Source: Nitrosospira sp. 56-18
Lineage (GTDB): Bacteria > Pseudomonadota > Gammaproteobacteria > Burkholderiales > Nitrosomonadaceae
DNA: 64,000 nt
Direction: 5' to 3'
Assembly (NCBI GenBank): GCA_001899235.1
Contig: MKVR01000020.1
Coordinates: 1-64,000, forward strand
Position 1 is the first letter of the stretch. Each line of letters begins with the position of its first letter. The translations under genes were made by a program, and so were the position numbers. Shown here piece by piece: positions 26,104-36,709 of the stretch. Below the pieces are notes generated by a model. The model saw only the letters and a list, made by a program, of their open reading frames with translations. It was not told the origin of the DNA and did not search any database.

Positions 26104-26697
26104 ATGCAGTGGAACGACTGGCCACCCTCCGACCCGAACCTCATGCCGGGCTACGAAGCCTGGCGTGAAGGAAGACTGAACGACGCCCAAGCATTTTTTG
26201 AGGGGCAGGCAAGTATGCGCCCCGATTGCGACGATATCTGGCGCGGACTTGGAAATGTCGCCTGGGTTCGCCACGATTTCAGGAATGCCCTCACTCATTT
26301 CAGCACGGCATTGCGCCTCGCGCCCTGGAATCCCATGCACTGGGGAAACATGGGCCTGGTTCGCCGCGACCTTGGCGAGCCGGAAGCCGCAATCGCCGCA
26401 TTTTGTGTCGCGCTGGGCCTGGATGCCGAATATGCGCCCGCCCTCAACGAATGGGCCAACGTGCTGTTCGACACGGGCAAGCATGAACAGGCGCTGCCGC
26501 TATATGACGCGGCTCTCGCCATTGATGATACCCGAGCGGTGGTTTACCATAACAAAGGCGTGTGTTTGCGGTATCTGGGCAGGCTGCCGGAAGCGGTGGA
26601 ATATTTTGAAGCCGCACTGGCACGGGACCCTCATTATCATTACTCGCTGGAAGAACTCCGACGATTGTCCGGCTGCGTGGCTATAGCCGGAAGATAG
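26104..26697 (+). CDS. TPR protein of the RiPP-like locus
   Basis: The 197-residue protein is built of about five tetratricopeptide repeats, seen from the alternating helices with A-x-x-x-F/Y and P-x-x-x-x-x-W/L patterns (GLGNVAWVRHDFRNALTHFSTALRLAP, NMGLVRRDLGEPEAAIAAF, NEWANVLFDTGKHEQALPLYDAALAI, NKGVCLRYLGRLPEAVEYFEAAL). It has no signal peptide. It starts 13 bp after the oxygenase gene. TPR proteins usually scaffold protein complexes, so a role in assembling the maturation enzymes or holding the repeat peptide is possible. Confidence 0.75.
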   Translation: MQWNDWPPSDPNLMPGYEAWREGRLNDAQAFFEGQASMRPDCDDIWRGLGNVAWVRHDFRNALTHFSTALRLAPWNPMHWGNMGLVRRDLGEPEAAIAAFCVALGLDAEYAPALNEWANVLFDTGKHEQALPLYDAALAIDDTRAVVYHNKGVCLRYLGRLPEAVEYFEAALARDPHYHYSLEELRRLSGCVAIAGR

Positions 26698-26766
26698 CCA
26701 TCAACCTGAATCCGGCTCTTCCCGTACAAAGATATCCGCCTCTCTCCAGTCCCAGGAAGGAAAGCG

Positions 26767-28725
26767 ATGCCAGACAATAATGGTCAGCAGAAATCCCCTA
26801 CCTATGATGTCGTAATCGTGGGGGGAGGCATTGCCGGTTTGTATTGCTGCCACGAGCTGATCAAGCAAAGCGAACGGCTCAAAATAAACCGTATTCTTCT
26901 ACTCGAGGCCTCCGACCGGTTCGGCGGGCGGATAGAAACCTGGTCGCTGCTGCGAACCGGCGAAAAAAATGGAGAAGCAATCGGATTCGACGATACCTGG
27001 GACCCTTGCAACTGGGATTTTACAAGCGGAAAACCTGATCCGCTTGCGCCGCAAGGCGACAGGCAATCGCCCTATAAAGGGCCTACCGAAAAACAGCCGG
27101 CAAAGATAAATGGCGAAGCGGAAAGGCAATCGGAGATCGAATACCTGCGCGCGGAATTCGGTCCGATGAGAATCGAGCCGCGTGATCAGCCATTATTGCA
27201 GGCGCTGCTTAATGAACTGGGCATCCGGGAACAGATTCCCGGAGAGGAAGAGAGTCTTGATGACCTCGTCCCGTTTTCTTCCTATGCGTCGGAAGATCCG
27301 ATGGAGCCGAGATTTACGCTGCGGGAGGAAGAAGCCAAGCAAAAAACCCCTTTCGACTTGATGATATTGGCCCTTCGGCGCATTTTCGAGATGGTCGAGC
27401 TCGCGGGGCCGAAACCCTGGCAGACCGACGCGGCCAACGAACAGTGGAAAAACCTTAAGGACGAGGCCTTTTTCTATCGCCACTACTGGAAAGGGGAGTT
27501 GCTGGAGTGGATACACAACATTACTGACGAAGACCTGGATGTCATCAGGAAACAGGCGAGCTTCAGAGGGCAGCCGCTATGGAACCTGGGATTCTGGAAT
27601 GTGCTCAGCGATGTGTTGAGCCATTTTGCCGTGGTCAAGATAAGGGACTGGGGAAGCTACTATCATTTTGTCCATGAGAACCTGAATGCCGCGGAATGGA
27701 TTATTTTCTGGCTCAGGGCGATACGCGGGACAGGATCGCTTCGCGGCATCCGCGGGGGCATGAGCCGGATAATCTGGAAGCTGCTGGAAAAGCTGCACGA
27801 TGAAAGAGGTCCCTTGCTATGCATCCAGAAAGGCAGAAAGGTTGTCGATCTCCGGTCCAGCGGGAATGAGATAGATATCACCGTGGAAAACGAGAGCGAG
27901 GTCGTCAGGGCGAAAAGAGTGATACTCGCGCTGCCCAAGCGCCCGCTGGAAAAGTTGTCGTGGAACGGAAAAGGGCCGCAAAAGCAACTCAAGGCGGCCC
28001 TGGATGCGGTTGCCGGCCTTTCGCTGCTGAAGTGCTTTTTCGTGATCGAGCAGCCCTGGTGGGAAGATAACCGGCCCCTGAACCGCTACGCAGCAGATCT
28101 CCCCACCCGGGAACTGCTCTACGTAAAAAGCCATGATCGGACAAAGGGCTTGATCATGGTCTATACCGATCGCCCCGCCATCACATTCTGGTCGGATTAC
28201 CTGAGAACGATCGAATGCGCGCCTGATGATCAGGCGTGCCAGGAGCCATCGGAAAACCCCCAGCTCGAAAACCAGGAAACAGCCAGGACCTGGTTCCTGA
28301 AGCTGCGGAGGATATCCTGGCAAGGGAGTGCTCCCCCTTCCAGCCATGGGTTGTATTCTGGAAACGGGGGCGTGGCTATCGAGAGAGAACCGGGAAATCC
28401 GCGATTATGGCAGCGTTTCGTGCAGTTTGCGAGAGACTACGAACACCATGATTTTACCCAGGACCGCCTGCTCGCCTGCGGCATGCGCGACTGGGGCAAG
28501 AATCCTTTCGGCGCGGCGGCTCACGGCTGGCTGCCGGGCGTGATGTCCTGGAAACACATGGAGTTTCTGGAGGCATTTTCCCTTGATCAGAACTCTTCTT
28601 CCCCGAAAAATATCCATGTGTGCGGGGAGGCGTTTTCCGACTACCAGGGCTTTATCGAAGGCTCGCTAAGGTCCGCGCGCCGCGTTTTGCGCCATATCGA
28701 AAAACAGGCAAAAACAGAAAATTGA
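26767..28725 (+). CDS. FAD-dependent amine oxidase-like protein
   Basis: A 652-residue flavoprotein of the monoamine oxidase/phytoene desaturase superfamily. It has the dinucleotide motif VVIVGGGIAGLYCC (15-28), the partner motif LLEASDRFGGRIETW (about 48-62) and the C-terminal FAD-contact motif IHVCGEAFSDYQGFIEGSLRSARR. An extra charged region (about 75-215) with many Glu and Pro lies between the first two motifs and the rest. A strong AAGGAAAG precedes the ATG. It lies 69 bp after the TPR gene on the same strand and may be the last enzyme of the RiPP-like locus, perhaps oxidising an amine or side chain of the peptide, or it may be an independent gene. Confidence 0.7.
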   Translation: MPDNNGQQKSPTYDVVIVGGGIAGLYCCHELIKQSERLKINRILLLEASDRFGGRIETWSLLRTGEKNGEAIGFDDTWDPCNWDFTSGKPDPLAPQGDRQSPYKGPTEKQPAKINGEAERQSEIEYLRAEFGPMRIEPRDQPLLQALLNELGIREQIPGEEESLDDLVPFSSYASEDPMEPRFTLREEEAKQKTPFDLMILALRRIFEMVELAGPKPWQTDAANEQWKNLKDEAFFYRHYWKGELLEWIHNITDEDLDVIRKQASFRGQPLWNLGFWNVLSDVLSHFAVVKIRDWGSYYHFVHENLNAAEWIIFWLRAIRGTGSLRGIRGGMSRIIWKLLEKLHDERGPLLCIQKGRKVVDLRSSGNEIDITVENESEVVRAKRVILALPKRPLEKLSWNGKGPQKQLKAALDAVAGLSLLKCFFVIEQPWWEDNRPLNRYAADLPTRELLYVKSHDRTKGLIMVYTDRPAITFWSDYLRTIECAPDDQACQEPSENPQLENQETARTWFLKLRRISWQGSAPPSSHGLYSGNGGVAIEREPGNPRLWQRFVQFARDYEHHDFTQDRLLACGMRDWGKNPFGAAAHGWLPGVMSWKHMEFLEAFSLDQNSSSPKNIHVCGEAFSDYQGFIEGSLRSARRVLRHIEKQAKTEN

Positions 28726-28750
28726 GGAATCTCCGCAAAGATTCCCCAAT
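28721..28750 (+). other. Hairpin at the end of the RiPP-like locus
   Basis: An imperfect stem ATTGaGGAATCT / AGATTCCcCAAT (loop about 5 nt) covers the stop codon of the flavoprotein gene. There is no T-run, so it is not a standard intrinsic terminator. It separates this locus from metH and may act as a 3-prime stability element. Confidence 0.35.
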
Positions 28751-28839
28751 CCAGGCCTCCCTCGCCCCATCCGGGTGCCAAGGGAAAATACCGGCAGGTA
28801 CATGGTAGAATCCAGCCTCCGTCAAAATGCAGTCCTGCC

Positions 28840-31800
28840 ATGAACGAACACCCCCGCGCCCAACTGCTGAAGGATCTACTCTCGCGCCGCATCGTGCTGC
28901 TGGACGGTGCCATGGGCACGATGATCCAGAGCCACAAGCTGCAGGAGGCAGACTACCGTGGCGCTCGTTTTGCGGATTTCCCGCATGACCTCAAGGGCAA
29001 TAACGATCTTCTGACGCTCACCCAGCCGCAGATAATCCGGTCGATCCATACAGCCTACCTGGAAGCGGGTGCCGATATCGTCGAGACCAACACCTTTAAC
29101 TCCACCGCGGCCTCGATGTCCGATTATCACATGCAGGACCTCGTATACGAACTGAACTTTGCGGGCGCCCAACTGGCACGGGAAGCGGCGCAAGCCATGG
29201 AAGCGCAGACGCCGGACAAGCCGCGCTTCGTGGCCGGGGTGCTGGGACCAACGACCAAAACGGCATCGATTTCCCCAGATGTCAACGATCCCGGTTTTCG
29301 CGGGATTACTTATGATGACCTTGTCCAGGATTATTCTGAATCTATTCGCGGGTTGGTCGATGGGGGCGCCGATATCCTCCTGGTCGAAACCATATTCGAT
29401 TCGCTCAATGCCAAGGCCGCGCTATTCGCCATAGACCAATACTTCGAGACCCATGGGATTCGCGTCCCCGTCATGATTTCCGCGACCATTACCGATGCCT
29501 CCGGCCGCACGCTTTCCGGACAGACGCCTGAAGCATTCTGGAATTCGGTACGGCACGCGCGCCCATTATCGGTCGGACTGAATTGCGCCCTGGGTGCGGA
29601 ATTGATGCGTCCTTACATCGAGGAGCTTTCGCGCACGGCTGAAGTATATGTGAGCTCCCACCCCAACGCCGGCCTGCCCAACCCACTGGCGGAAACCGGC
29701 TACGACGAGACGCCCGAATATACCGCCAGCCTGATCAAGGAGTTCGCGCAGGCGGGCTTTGTCAATATCGTCGGCGGCTGCTGCGGCACGACTCCCGCAC
29801 ACATCAAGGCCATCGCCGATGCCGTGAGCAGCATTCCACCGCGCAGCATCCCGGATATTCCGAAGAAGCTGCGGCTTTCCGGACTGGAACCGCTCAGCAT
29901 TGGCGATGATTCGCTGTTCGTGAATGTGGGCGAGCGAACCAACGTCACCGGCTCGAAGGCGTTTGCCCGCCTCATCCTGGGGAACAATTATGCCGAGGCG
30001 CTGAGCGTCGCCCGCAACCAGGTGGAGAATGGCGCGCAAATCATCGATATCAACATGGATGAGGCGATGCTCGACTCGCAGAAAGCGATGGTCACCTTCC
30101 TCAACCTTATCGCCGCCGAACCGGATATCAGTCGTGTGCCGGTGATGATCGATTCGAGCAAATGGTCGGTTATCGAAGCGGGCCTCAAATGCGTGCAGGG
30201 CAAGGCCATAATCAACTCCATCAGCCTCAAGGAAGGCGAGGCTGAGTTTATCGAACATGCGAAGCTGGCTCGCCGCTATGGTGCGGCGGTGATCGTCATG
30301 GCGTTCGACGAGTCGGGCCAGGCGGACACCAAAGAGCGCAAGGTTGAAATCTGCACCCGCTGCTATCGGATTCTCGTCGATCAGGTGGGTTTCCCGCCCG
30401 AAGACATCATATTCGATCCCAACATATTCGCTATCGCCACGGGTATCGAAGAACACAACAGCTATGGCGTGGACTTCATCGAGGCAACCCGGATCATCAA
30501 GCAGACGCTGCCCTATGCCAAGGTGAGTGGCGGCGTATCCAATGTATCGTTTTCTTTCCGTGGAAACGAACCGGTGCGGGAAGCGATTCATACGGCCTTC
30601 CTTTATCACGCGGTCCAGGCGGGCATGACCATGGGTATCGTGAACGCCGGGCAGCTTGGGGTTTATTCCGATATTCCTCCGGATCTCCTGGAAAGGGTCG
30701 AGGATGTGCTGCTCAATCGCCCGGTCGGCGGCGAAGCCACCGCCGCCACCGAGCGGCTGGTCGAGTTTGCGGAAAGCTTCAAGGGACAAAGCAAGGAAAG
30801 CACGGAAGACCTTTCCTGGCGCGATGCGCCGATACAGGAGCGGCTGACCCATGCGCTGGTCAAGGGCATCACCACCTACATCGTGGAAGATACGGAGGCG
30901 GCGCGGGTTGAAATAGCCCAACAGGGCGGACGGCCCATCCAGGTGATCGAAGGGCCGCTCATGACAGGCATGAACGTGGTAGGCGACCTGTTCGGATCGG
31001 GAAAGATGTTTTTGCCCCAGGTGGTGAAGTCCGCTCGCGTAATGAAGCAGGCGGTGGCTCATCTGCTGCCATTCATCGAGGCGGAAAAGAAGCTGCTGGG
31101 CGATTCGCGGCCCAAGGGCAAGATCGTCGTCGCCACAGTCAAGGGCGATGTGCACGACATAGGCAAGAACATCGTCACCGTGGTGCTCCAGTGCAACAAT
31201 TACGAAGTAGTGAACATGGGCGTGATGGTGCCCAGTGCCCAGATACTGGAAATGGCGCGGCGCGAACAGGCTGACATGATCGGTCTGTCGGGTCTCATCA
31301 CGCCATCACTGGAAGAAATGGCTCACGTGGCGAAAGAAATGGAGCGGGAAGGCTTTACCATTCCCTTGCTGATCGGCGGCGCGACAACCTCTCGCGTCCA
31401 CACCGCCGTCAAGGTCGCGCCACACTACAGCGGTGTCACCGTGTGGGTACCCGACGCCAGCCGCGCGGTGGGCGTGTGCAGCAACCTGCTGTCGGACGAA
31501 TTGCGGGCAAATTATGTCGAGGAAATACGGACCGAGTATGAAAGGGTCCGCTCCCAGCATAAGAACAAGAAGGGGCCAGCGCCTATGCTCTCGATTTCGC
31601 AAGCCCGGCAAAATGCCCTGAAAACCGATTGGGCCAATTACATTCCGCCCGAACCCGACTTCGTCGGCGTGCGGTCATTGAGAAACTATCCGCTGGAAAA
31701 AATAGTTCCCTATATCGATTGGACCCCGTTTTTCCAGGCGTGGGAGCTGTCGGGGCGTTATCCCGCGATACTCGAGGATGAGATCGTGGGAGAGGCAGCC

Positions 31801-32568
31801 AGCACGCTTTTTCGCGATGCCCAGGCCATGCTGAAGAAAATAGTCGAGCAGAAATGGCTCGGCGCCAATGCGGTGGTAGGATTGTTTCCTGCAAATACGG
31901 TCAACAACGATGACATCGAAATTTACGCGGATAAGGGCCGCATGCGGGTGGCAATGACCTACCATAATCTGCGGCAGCAAACCACCAAGCCGGCGGGGCG
32001 GCCAAACCTCTGCCTCGCGGATTTCATCGCCCCCAAGGAAACGGGAATTCGGGACACTATCGGCGCATTTGCCGTGACAGCCGGGCTTGGCATAGATGCG
32101 CGGGTGCGGGCTTTCGAGGAGGCGCACGACGATTACAGCGCCATCATGCTGAAAGCGCTAGCCGACCGCCTGGCGGAAGCTTTTGCCGAGCACATGCACT
32201 GGCGTGTCCGGCGCGAATTCTGGGGTTTCGCCAAGGAAGAAAGCCTGAACAACGAGCAACTGGTCAACGAGGAATACCGCGGCATACGTCCGGCGCCGGG
32301 CTACCCGGCCTGCCCCGACCATACCGAGAAGGGTCCTTTGTTTGAACTGCTCAAGGCGCCGGAAAATGCCAACATCATCGTTACCGAATCCTACGCCATG
32401 GTGCCCACCGCGGCGGTATCCGGCTTCTATTTCTCTCATCCGGAAGCCGATTATTTTGCCGTGGGTAAAATAAACAGGGATCAGGTGGAAGATTATTCGA
32501 AGCGAAAAGGCTGGACGCTGGAAGAAACGGAGAAATGGCTGGCGCCGGCGCTGTCTTACGAACGATAG
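28840..32568 (+). CDS. metH: Cobalamin-dependent methionine synthase
   Basis: Cytosolic enzyme that moves the methyl group of methyltetrahydrofolate to homocysteine through cobalamin. Full length at 1242 residues. Homocysteine domain (about 1-330) with zinc Cys in GLNCALG and [10 protein letters not shown]. Pterin domain (about 355-620, [12 protein letters not shown]). Cap and B12 domain (about 650-900) with the His ligand motif [10 protein letters not shown] and the [13 protein letters not shown] segment. Reactivation domain that binds SAM (about 920-1242). The start ATG 28840 has only a weak Shine-Dalgarno. The 114-bp gap before it holds no cobalamin or SAM riboswitch that I can see. Confidence 0.97.
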   Translation: MNEHPRAQLLKDLLSRRIVLLDGAMGTMIQSHKLQEADYRGARFADFPHDLKGNNDLLTLTQPQIIRSIHTAYLEAGADIVETNTFNSTAASMSDYHMQDLVYELNFAGAQLAREAAQAMEAQTPDKPRFVAGVLGPTTKTASISPDVNDPGFRGITYDDLVQDYSESIRGLVDGGADILLVETIFDSLNAKAALFAIDQYFETHGIRVPVMISATITDASGRTLSGQTPEAFWNSVRHARPLSVGLNCALGAELMRPYIEELSRTAEVYVSSHPNAGLPNPLAETGYDETPEYTASLIKEFAQAGFVNIVGGCCGTTPAHIKAIADAVSSIPPRSIPDIPKKLRLSGLEPLSIGDDSLFVNVGERTNVTGSKAFARLILGNNYAEALSVARNQVENGAQIIDINMDEAMLDSQKAMVTFLNLIAAEPDISRVPVMIDSSKWSVIEAGLKCVQGKAIINSISLKEGEAEFIEHAKLARRYGAAVIVMAFDESGQADTKERKVEICTRCYRILVDQVGFPPEDIIFDPNIFAIATGIEEHNSYGVDFIEATRIIKQTLPYAKVSGGVSNVSFSFRGNEPVREAIHTAFLYHAVQAGMTMGIVNAGQLGVYSDIPPDLLERVEDVLLNRPVGGEATAATERLVEFAESFKGQSKESTEDLSWRDAPIQERLTHALVKGITTYIVEDTEAARVEIAQQGGRPIQVIEGPLMTGMNVVGDLFGSGKMFLPQVVKSARVMKQAVAHLLPFIEAEKKLLGDSRPKGKIVVATVKGDVHDIGKNIVTVVLQCNNYEVVNMGVMVPSAQILEMARREQADMIGLSGLITPSLEEMAHVAKEMEREGFTIPLLIGGATTSRVHTAVKVAPHYSGVTVWVPDASRAVGVCSNLLSDELRANYVEEIRTEYERVRSQHKNKKGPAPMLSISQARQNALKTDWANYIPPEPDFVGVRSLRNYPLEKIVPYIDWTPFFQAWELSGRYPAILEDEIVGEAASTLFRDAQAMLKKIVEQKWLGANAVVGLFPANTVNNDDIEIYADKGRMRVAMTYHNLRQQTTKPAGRPNLCLADFIAPKETGIRDTIGAFAVTAGLGIDARVRAFEEAHDDYSAIMLKALADRLAEAFAEHMHWRVRREFWGFAKEESLNNEQLVNEEYRGIRPAPGYPACPDHTEKGPLFELLKAPENANIIVTESYAMVPTAAVSGFYFSHPEADYFAVGKINRDQVEDYSKRKGWTLEETEKWLAPALSYER

Positions 32569-32645
32569 GAACGGCAGGAACGGTAGAAACGATTGCAAGA
32601 ACGGAGGACCGGCTGCATCTCGCATCCTGTTCCGATATCGCGGAT

Positions 32646-34808
32646 TCAGCCTTTCATCCGGCTGATCCTGGCTACTTCAGGAATACGCCTCAATCCCCGC
32701 ATGACCTGGGCAAGATGGTGGCGGTCCCGTACTTCCAGCATGAAAGTCATGGTTGTATAGGCACCCTCGCCGTCCATGACGACATTGTCGATGTTCGAAC
32801 CGGCATCGGCTATCGCCGCGGCCACCCTTGCTAGTACGCCCCGCTGGTTGGCCACAAGAATTTTGATGCTGACCTCGAATTGCCTGGTAATGCCTTTTCC
32901 CCACGCAACATCCAGCCAGTTATCCGCTCCCCCGCGGTTTTTGGCGATCGTGGGGCAGTCCTGGATATGGATCACCAAGCCCTGATCCTTCTTGATGAAG
33001 CCGACAATCGAATCTCCGGGTATGGGGCGGCAGCACTTGGCAAACTGCACAGCCATGCCCTCGGTGCCCAGTATGGTAATGACGTCGCTGGCGCCGTTTG
33101 TGGCGGCCAGGGATTCGCCAGGATGAGCCGTCAACCTCCGCGCCATCACGGCCGGCAAATGCTTTCCCAGGCCAATGTCCGCCAAAAGGTCTTTTTTTGA
33201 CTTGGCCCCGCTTTCGCGGGCGATTTTTTCCCACTGCGTCTCGCTTACGGTCTGGAGATCGACCTTGAGCGAGGAAAAAGCCTGATTCAGCATGCGTTCT
33301 CCGAGCTTGGCAGACTCTTCATATTGCATCGTCTTGAGAAAGCGCCGGATATGCGATCGCGCCTTGCCCGTAGCGACATAATTGAGCCAGGCGGGATTGG
33401 GTTTCGCATGCGATGCGGTAATGATTTCCACCCGGTCACCGCTCCTGAGCTTGGTGCGCAATGGCGCATTCTCGCCATTTATCTTCGCCGCCACGCAACA
33501 GTCGCCGATGTCGGTATGCACCGCGTAGGCGAAATCCACGGGAGTGGATTCCTTGGGTAGCGCGAGGATCTTGCCATGAGGGGTAAACACATAAACCTCG
33601 CCGGGAAACAGATCGACCTTGAGGTGTTCCAGGAATTCCAGGGAGTCGGTGGAATCGCTGAGCGTCTCCAGGAGGCTCTGGAGCCACTGATGCGTTTTCA
33701 TGTGGAGATCATTGAGATCCGCGTCGCTGCTCTTGTAAAGCCAATGCGAAGCCACCCCGGCCTCAGCGATCCGGTGCATCTCCGGAGTGCGGATCTGGAC
33801 TTCGATCGGGGTGCCGAAAGGACCCCACAGGGTATTATGCAGCGATTGATACCCGTTCGCCTTGGGTATGGCGATATAGTCCTTGAACTTTCCCGGAATG
33901 GGATTGTACAGGCTATGCAGTGCGCCCAACGCGATGTAGCAGGAGGGAACGTCCTTGACGATGACGCGAAAACCGTAAATATCCAGGACTTCGGAGAATG
34001 TGAGATGCTTATCCGCCATCTTCTTGTAGATGCTGAAAAGCTGCTTTTCGCGGCCGGTAACCTCCGCATCCAGTCCTGAAAGCTTCAGGCGCTGCTTGAT
34101 GGCATCGAGGATTTTGGTGACCACTTCCCGCCGGTTTCCCCGAGCTGCCTTTGTAGCCTTGGAAAGAACCCGGTAACGGGTCGGATAAAGATAGCGAAAG
34201 CTCAGCTCTTCGAGCTCATGATAGATATTATTGAGCCCGAGGCGATTCGCGATGGGCGCGTAGATTTCCATGGTTTCTCGCGCGATGCGGCGCCTTTTGT
34301 CCAGGCGCATCACTTCCAGTGTACGCATGTTATGCAGCCGATCCGCCAGTTTGATAAGTATGACTCGCACGTCGCGCGCCATCGCCAGCAGCATCTTGCG
34401 GAAATTTTCCGCCTGGGCGTCCGCATGGGTCTGAAACTCGATTTTGTCCAGCTTGGAAACGCCATCCACCAGTTCGGCGACTGGATTACCAAATCTGTCA
34501 CTGATCTCGGCCTTGGAAACATGCGTGTCTTCCATCACGTCATGCAACAAGGCAGCGGTAAGCGTCTGGGTGTCCAGGCGCAGTTTGCCGAGTATGCCGG
34601 TTACGGCAAGCGGGTGGGAAATGTAAGGCTCTCCGGACTGCCGGAACTGCCCGGAATGGGCGCTTTGACTGAAGAGATAAGCGTTCTGGAGCTCAGAAAC
34701 ATCCTCCCGTTTAAGATAGCTGGATAGCTCGCTAAACAGGAAGTTCGCCTCGGGCGAGATAACAGAGGGATTCGGCAAGCCTCTAGCTCGCGCTGCTGTT
34801 TCCTTCAT
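32646..34808 (-). CDS. spoT: Bifunctional (p)ppGpp synthetase/hydrolase SpoT
   Basis: Stringent-response enzyme that makes and degrades (p)ppGpp. The 720-residue protein has an HD hydrolase domain with HDVMEDTHV (His-Asp pair near 89-90), so hydrolase activity is expected. The synthetase domain contains the IPKANGYQSLHNTLWGPFG segment. A TGS domain (VYVFTPHGKILALPKESTPVDFAYAVHTDIG, near 407-437) and a C-terminal ACT domain follow. It lies downstream of rpoZ on the same strand, as in other betaproteobacteria. Start ATG 34808 fits family length. Confidence 0.95.
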   Translation of the reverse strand: MKETAARARGLPNPSVISPEANFLFSELSSYLKREDVSELQNAYLFSQSAHSGQFRQSGEPYISHPLAVTGILGKLRLDTQTLTAALLHDVMEDTHVSKAEISDRFGNPVAELVDGVSKLDKIEFQTHADAQAENFRKMLLAMARDVRVILIKLADRLHNMRTLEVMRLDKRRRIARETMEIYAPIANRLGLNNIYHELEELSFRYLYPTRYRVLSKATKAARGNRREVVTKILDAIKQRLKLSGLDAEVTGREKQLFSIYKKMADKHLTFSEVLDIYGFRVIVKDVPSCYIALGALHSLYNPIPGKFKDYIAIPKANGYQSLHNTLWGPFGTPIEVQIRTPEMHRIAEAGVASHWLYKSSDADLNDLHMKTHQWLQSLLETLSDSTDSLEFLEHLKVDLFPGEVYVFTPHGKILALPKESTPVDFAYAVHTDIGDCCVAAKINGENAPLRTKLRSGDRVEIITASHAKPNPAWLNYVATGKARSHIRRFLKTMQYEESAKLGERMLNQAFSSLKVDLQTVSETQWEKIARESGAKSKKDLLADIGLGKHLPAVMARRLTAHPGESLAATNGASDVITILGTEGMAVQFAKCCRPIPGDSIVGFIKKDQGLVIHIQDCPTIAKNRGGADNWLDVAWGKGITRQFEVSIKILVANQRGVLARVAAAIADAGSNIDNVVMDGEGAYTTMTFMLEVRDRHHLAQVMRGLRRIPEVARISRMKG

Positions 34809-34940
34809 TTGCTGTGATTAGCCCGTATACGGGTTTCTCAGAACGGCATCCACCTCGCGATACAAAAACTGAAACTCGTCACCTCGATAGGCGATGAGGA
34901 CTTTGAACAGAACTGCTTTACAACAATACGGCGGCCTCGG

Positions 34941-35147
34941 TCACAGATGCCCCATCGTGAGAATATCGATTCCCACCTTTCCTTGGGCAAGCTCGCGCAG
35001 TGCGATCACGGTCGGCTTGTCCCTCGCGGACTCCACCATCGGTGTGCCGCCAATCGAGAGCTGCCTTGCCCGGATGGTTGCGACCAGTGTCATATCGAAG
35101 CGATTGGGAATTTTTTTCAAGCAATCATCAACGGTGATGCGTGCCAT
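34941..35147 (-). CDS. rpoZ: RNA polymerase omega subunit
   Basis: The 68-residue omega subunit, which helps fold the beta-prime subunit of RNA polymerase. The N-terminus [30 protein letters not shown] is the standard family opening, followed by [19 protein letters not shown]. It lies between gmk and spoT on the minus strand, the conserved gmk-rpoZ-spoT order. Confidence 0.95.
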   Translation of the reverse strand: MARITVDDCLKKIPNRFDMTLVATIRARQLSIGGTPMVESARDKPTVIALRELAQGKVGIDILTMGHL

Positions 35148-35276
35148 AGCCTGCCCCCACTATAAATATGTGAATGTACTTAACTTATAAAATATCCGGT
35201 GAACAAAATATTGCCGCTGAGCCCAATGTGCAGGGTGCCGCTGGATCGAACCGGCGATATCGCCAACCCGTCAACG

Positions 35277-35915
35277 CTATGATTCAGGAGCAGGCACATG
35301 GCCGAGCTGGGCTACCAGATCATGATGGCGGGAAAGCTGCCTCGCCACTTTCAGGCGCTCGGCCTGCACGATGCATTTCAAATCCTGCAAGGCCTTCTCT
35401 AGCTTTTCATTGATAATAGCATAGTCGTAATCAGCCACATGGCTGATTTCTTCCCGTGCTGCGGCTGAGCGGCGACGAATTGCCTCTGCGCTATCCTGGG
35501 CACGATTCCTCAGGCGCATTTCCAGCACCTCCAGCGAGGGAGGCAGAACAAAAATTCCCACCGATTGCGGAAAAATATTGCGCACCTGCCTTGCACCCTG
35601 GCTATCAATCTCCAGCAGAATATCCCGCCCGACGAGCAAGGTTTCGTTTATCCATTTTTTTGAAGTGCCATAAAAATTTCCGTAGACTAATGCGCTCTCC
35701 AGAAATTCCCCCTGCTCCAGACGCTGTTCAAACGCCTGCCTGCTTATAAAATGGTAGTCCCGGCCATCGACCTCTTCGGGCCGTGGCGAGCGGGAAGTAT
35801 ATGACACGGAAAGGCTCAGATCCATGCCGGCCTGAAGCAGCGCCTTGACGAGACTGGTTTTTCCAGCGCCGGAAGGGGCACTGATAATGAAAAGACTACC
35901 TGGCGTTGCCATCAT
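35277..35915 (-). CDS. gmk: Guanylate kinase
   Basis: Converts GMP and ATP to GDP and ADP. The product is 212 residues when started at the tandem ATGATG (35915-35910), which directly precedes ATPGSLFIISAPSGAGKTSL, a normal Gmk opening; the longer frame to 36080 lacks family similarity at its start. P-loop SAPSGAGKTS is near residue 11-20, and the GMP-binding segment YTSRSPRPEEVDGRDYHFI is at about 41-59. In related genomes yicC lies immediately upstream; here about 4.7 kb separate them. Confidence 0.95.
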   Translation of the reverse strand: MMATPGSLFIISAPSGAGKTSLVKALLQAGMDLSLSVSYTSRSPRPEEVDGRDYHFISRQAFEQRLEQGEFLESALVYGNFYGTSKKWINETLLVGRDILLEIDSQGARQVRNIFPQSVGIFVLPPSLEVLEMRLRNRAQDSAEAIRRRSAAAREEISHVADYDYAIINEKLEKALQDLKCIVQAERLKVARQLSRHHDLVAQLGHVPAPES

Positions 35916-36158
35916 ATTTGATTCGCCCGCTATCCCGATGCTGCTCCGTTCACCGACGCATGCGAAAGTGTAGCAGCTTCCGCCGGACAAGGAACGCCGA
36001 ATCCCAACCTTCATCGACCATGGGTAACTTCTTCGGCAGCCTCCGGCCAGCGAGTCCCGCCTCCGGAAGACTGCGTTCAAGCTGGATGTAACGGGTTTGA
36101 GCGTTGATTACGACATGCAAGATGCCGGTGGATCCGGCAATTCGCTCTTAACCTAATG

Positions 36159-36590
36159 CTAATGTGATTTGGCCCAGTGGACTATATCCTGGGTGTTCAA
36201 GGCCCCAGATTGCCGCGCCACTTCGCGCCCGCCCTTGAACAAGGCAAGCGTGGGTATGCTGCGGATATGGTATCTGGCGCCCAACGCCTGCTCGGCTTCG
36301 GTATTCACCTTGGCAAGGCGGATATGCGGTTCCAATATTGCGGCAGCCTGCGCGAAAGCAGGCGCCATCATTTTGCAAGGACCGCACCAGGGAGCCCAGA
36401 AATCCACCAGCAGCGGTATATCGGTGCGGTCGATGTGGTTTCCGAACGTGGCCGAGGTGAGTTCTACCGGTTGACCCTTGAATAAAGGCTCATGACAGCG
36501 TCCACAGTTAGGCTTCTGGTCGAGCCGGACCCTGGGCAGCTTGTTGATCGCCTGGCAATTGAGGCAGATCAGGTGCAGGAATTCGCTCAT
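36159..36590 (-). CDS. trxC: Thioredoxin 2 with N-terminal zinc finger
   Basis: A 143-residue thioredoxin. The redox motif WCGPC lies at about 68-72 (VDFWAPWCGPCKMMAP). The N-terminal extension carries two CxxC pairs (CLNC at about 9-12, CGRC at 29-32) that form the zinc ribbon of TrxC. It reduces disulfides in the cytoplasm, often under oxidative stress. The cis-Pro is in IRSIPTLALF. Monocistronic, 244 bp upstream of gmk on the same strand. Confidence 0.93.
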   Translation of the reverse strand: MSEFLHLICLNCQAINKLPRVRLDQKPNCGRCHEPLFKGQPVELTSATFGNHIDRTDIPLLVDFWAPWCGPCKMMAPAFAQAAAILEPHIRLAKVNTEAEQALGARYHIRSIPTLALFKGGREVARQSGALNTQDIVHWAKSH

Positions 36591-36709
36591 GAAAATGTCA
36601 ATCCGTCGTGCTGTAAGCCTGTGAAATGGGGACGACCCTGCCGATCTTCAAGACGATGCAGGTTTTTTCATCCGGCATTATCCATAATGAAAGTTGGCAA
36701 TGGAACATA

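Noticed and set aside
28726-28839. Cobalamin or SAM riboswitch before metH
   Set aside because: The gap is only 114 bp and contains no B12-box or SAM-riboswitch-like sequence.
29566-31155. Minus-strand frame of 529 codons
   Set aside because: Antisense to metH, whose domains are complete and continuous.
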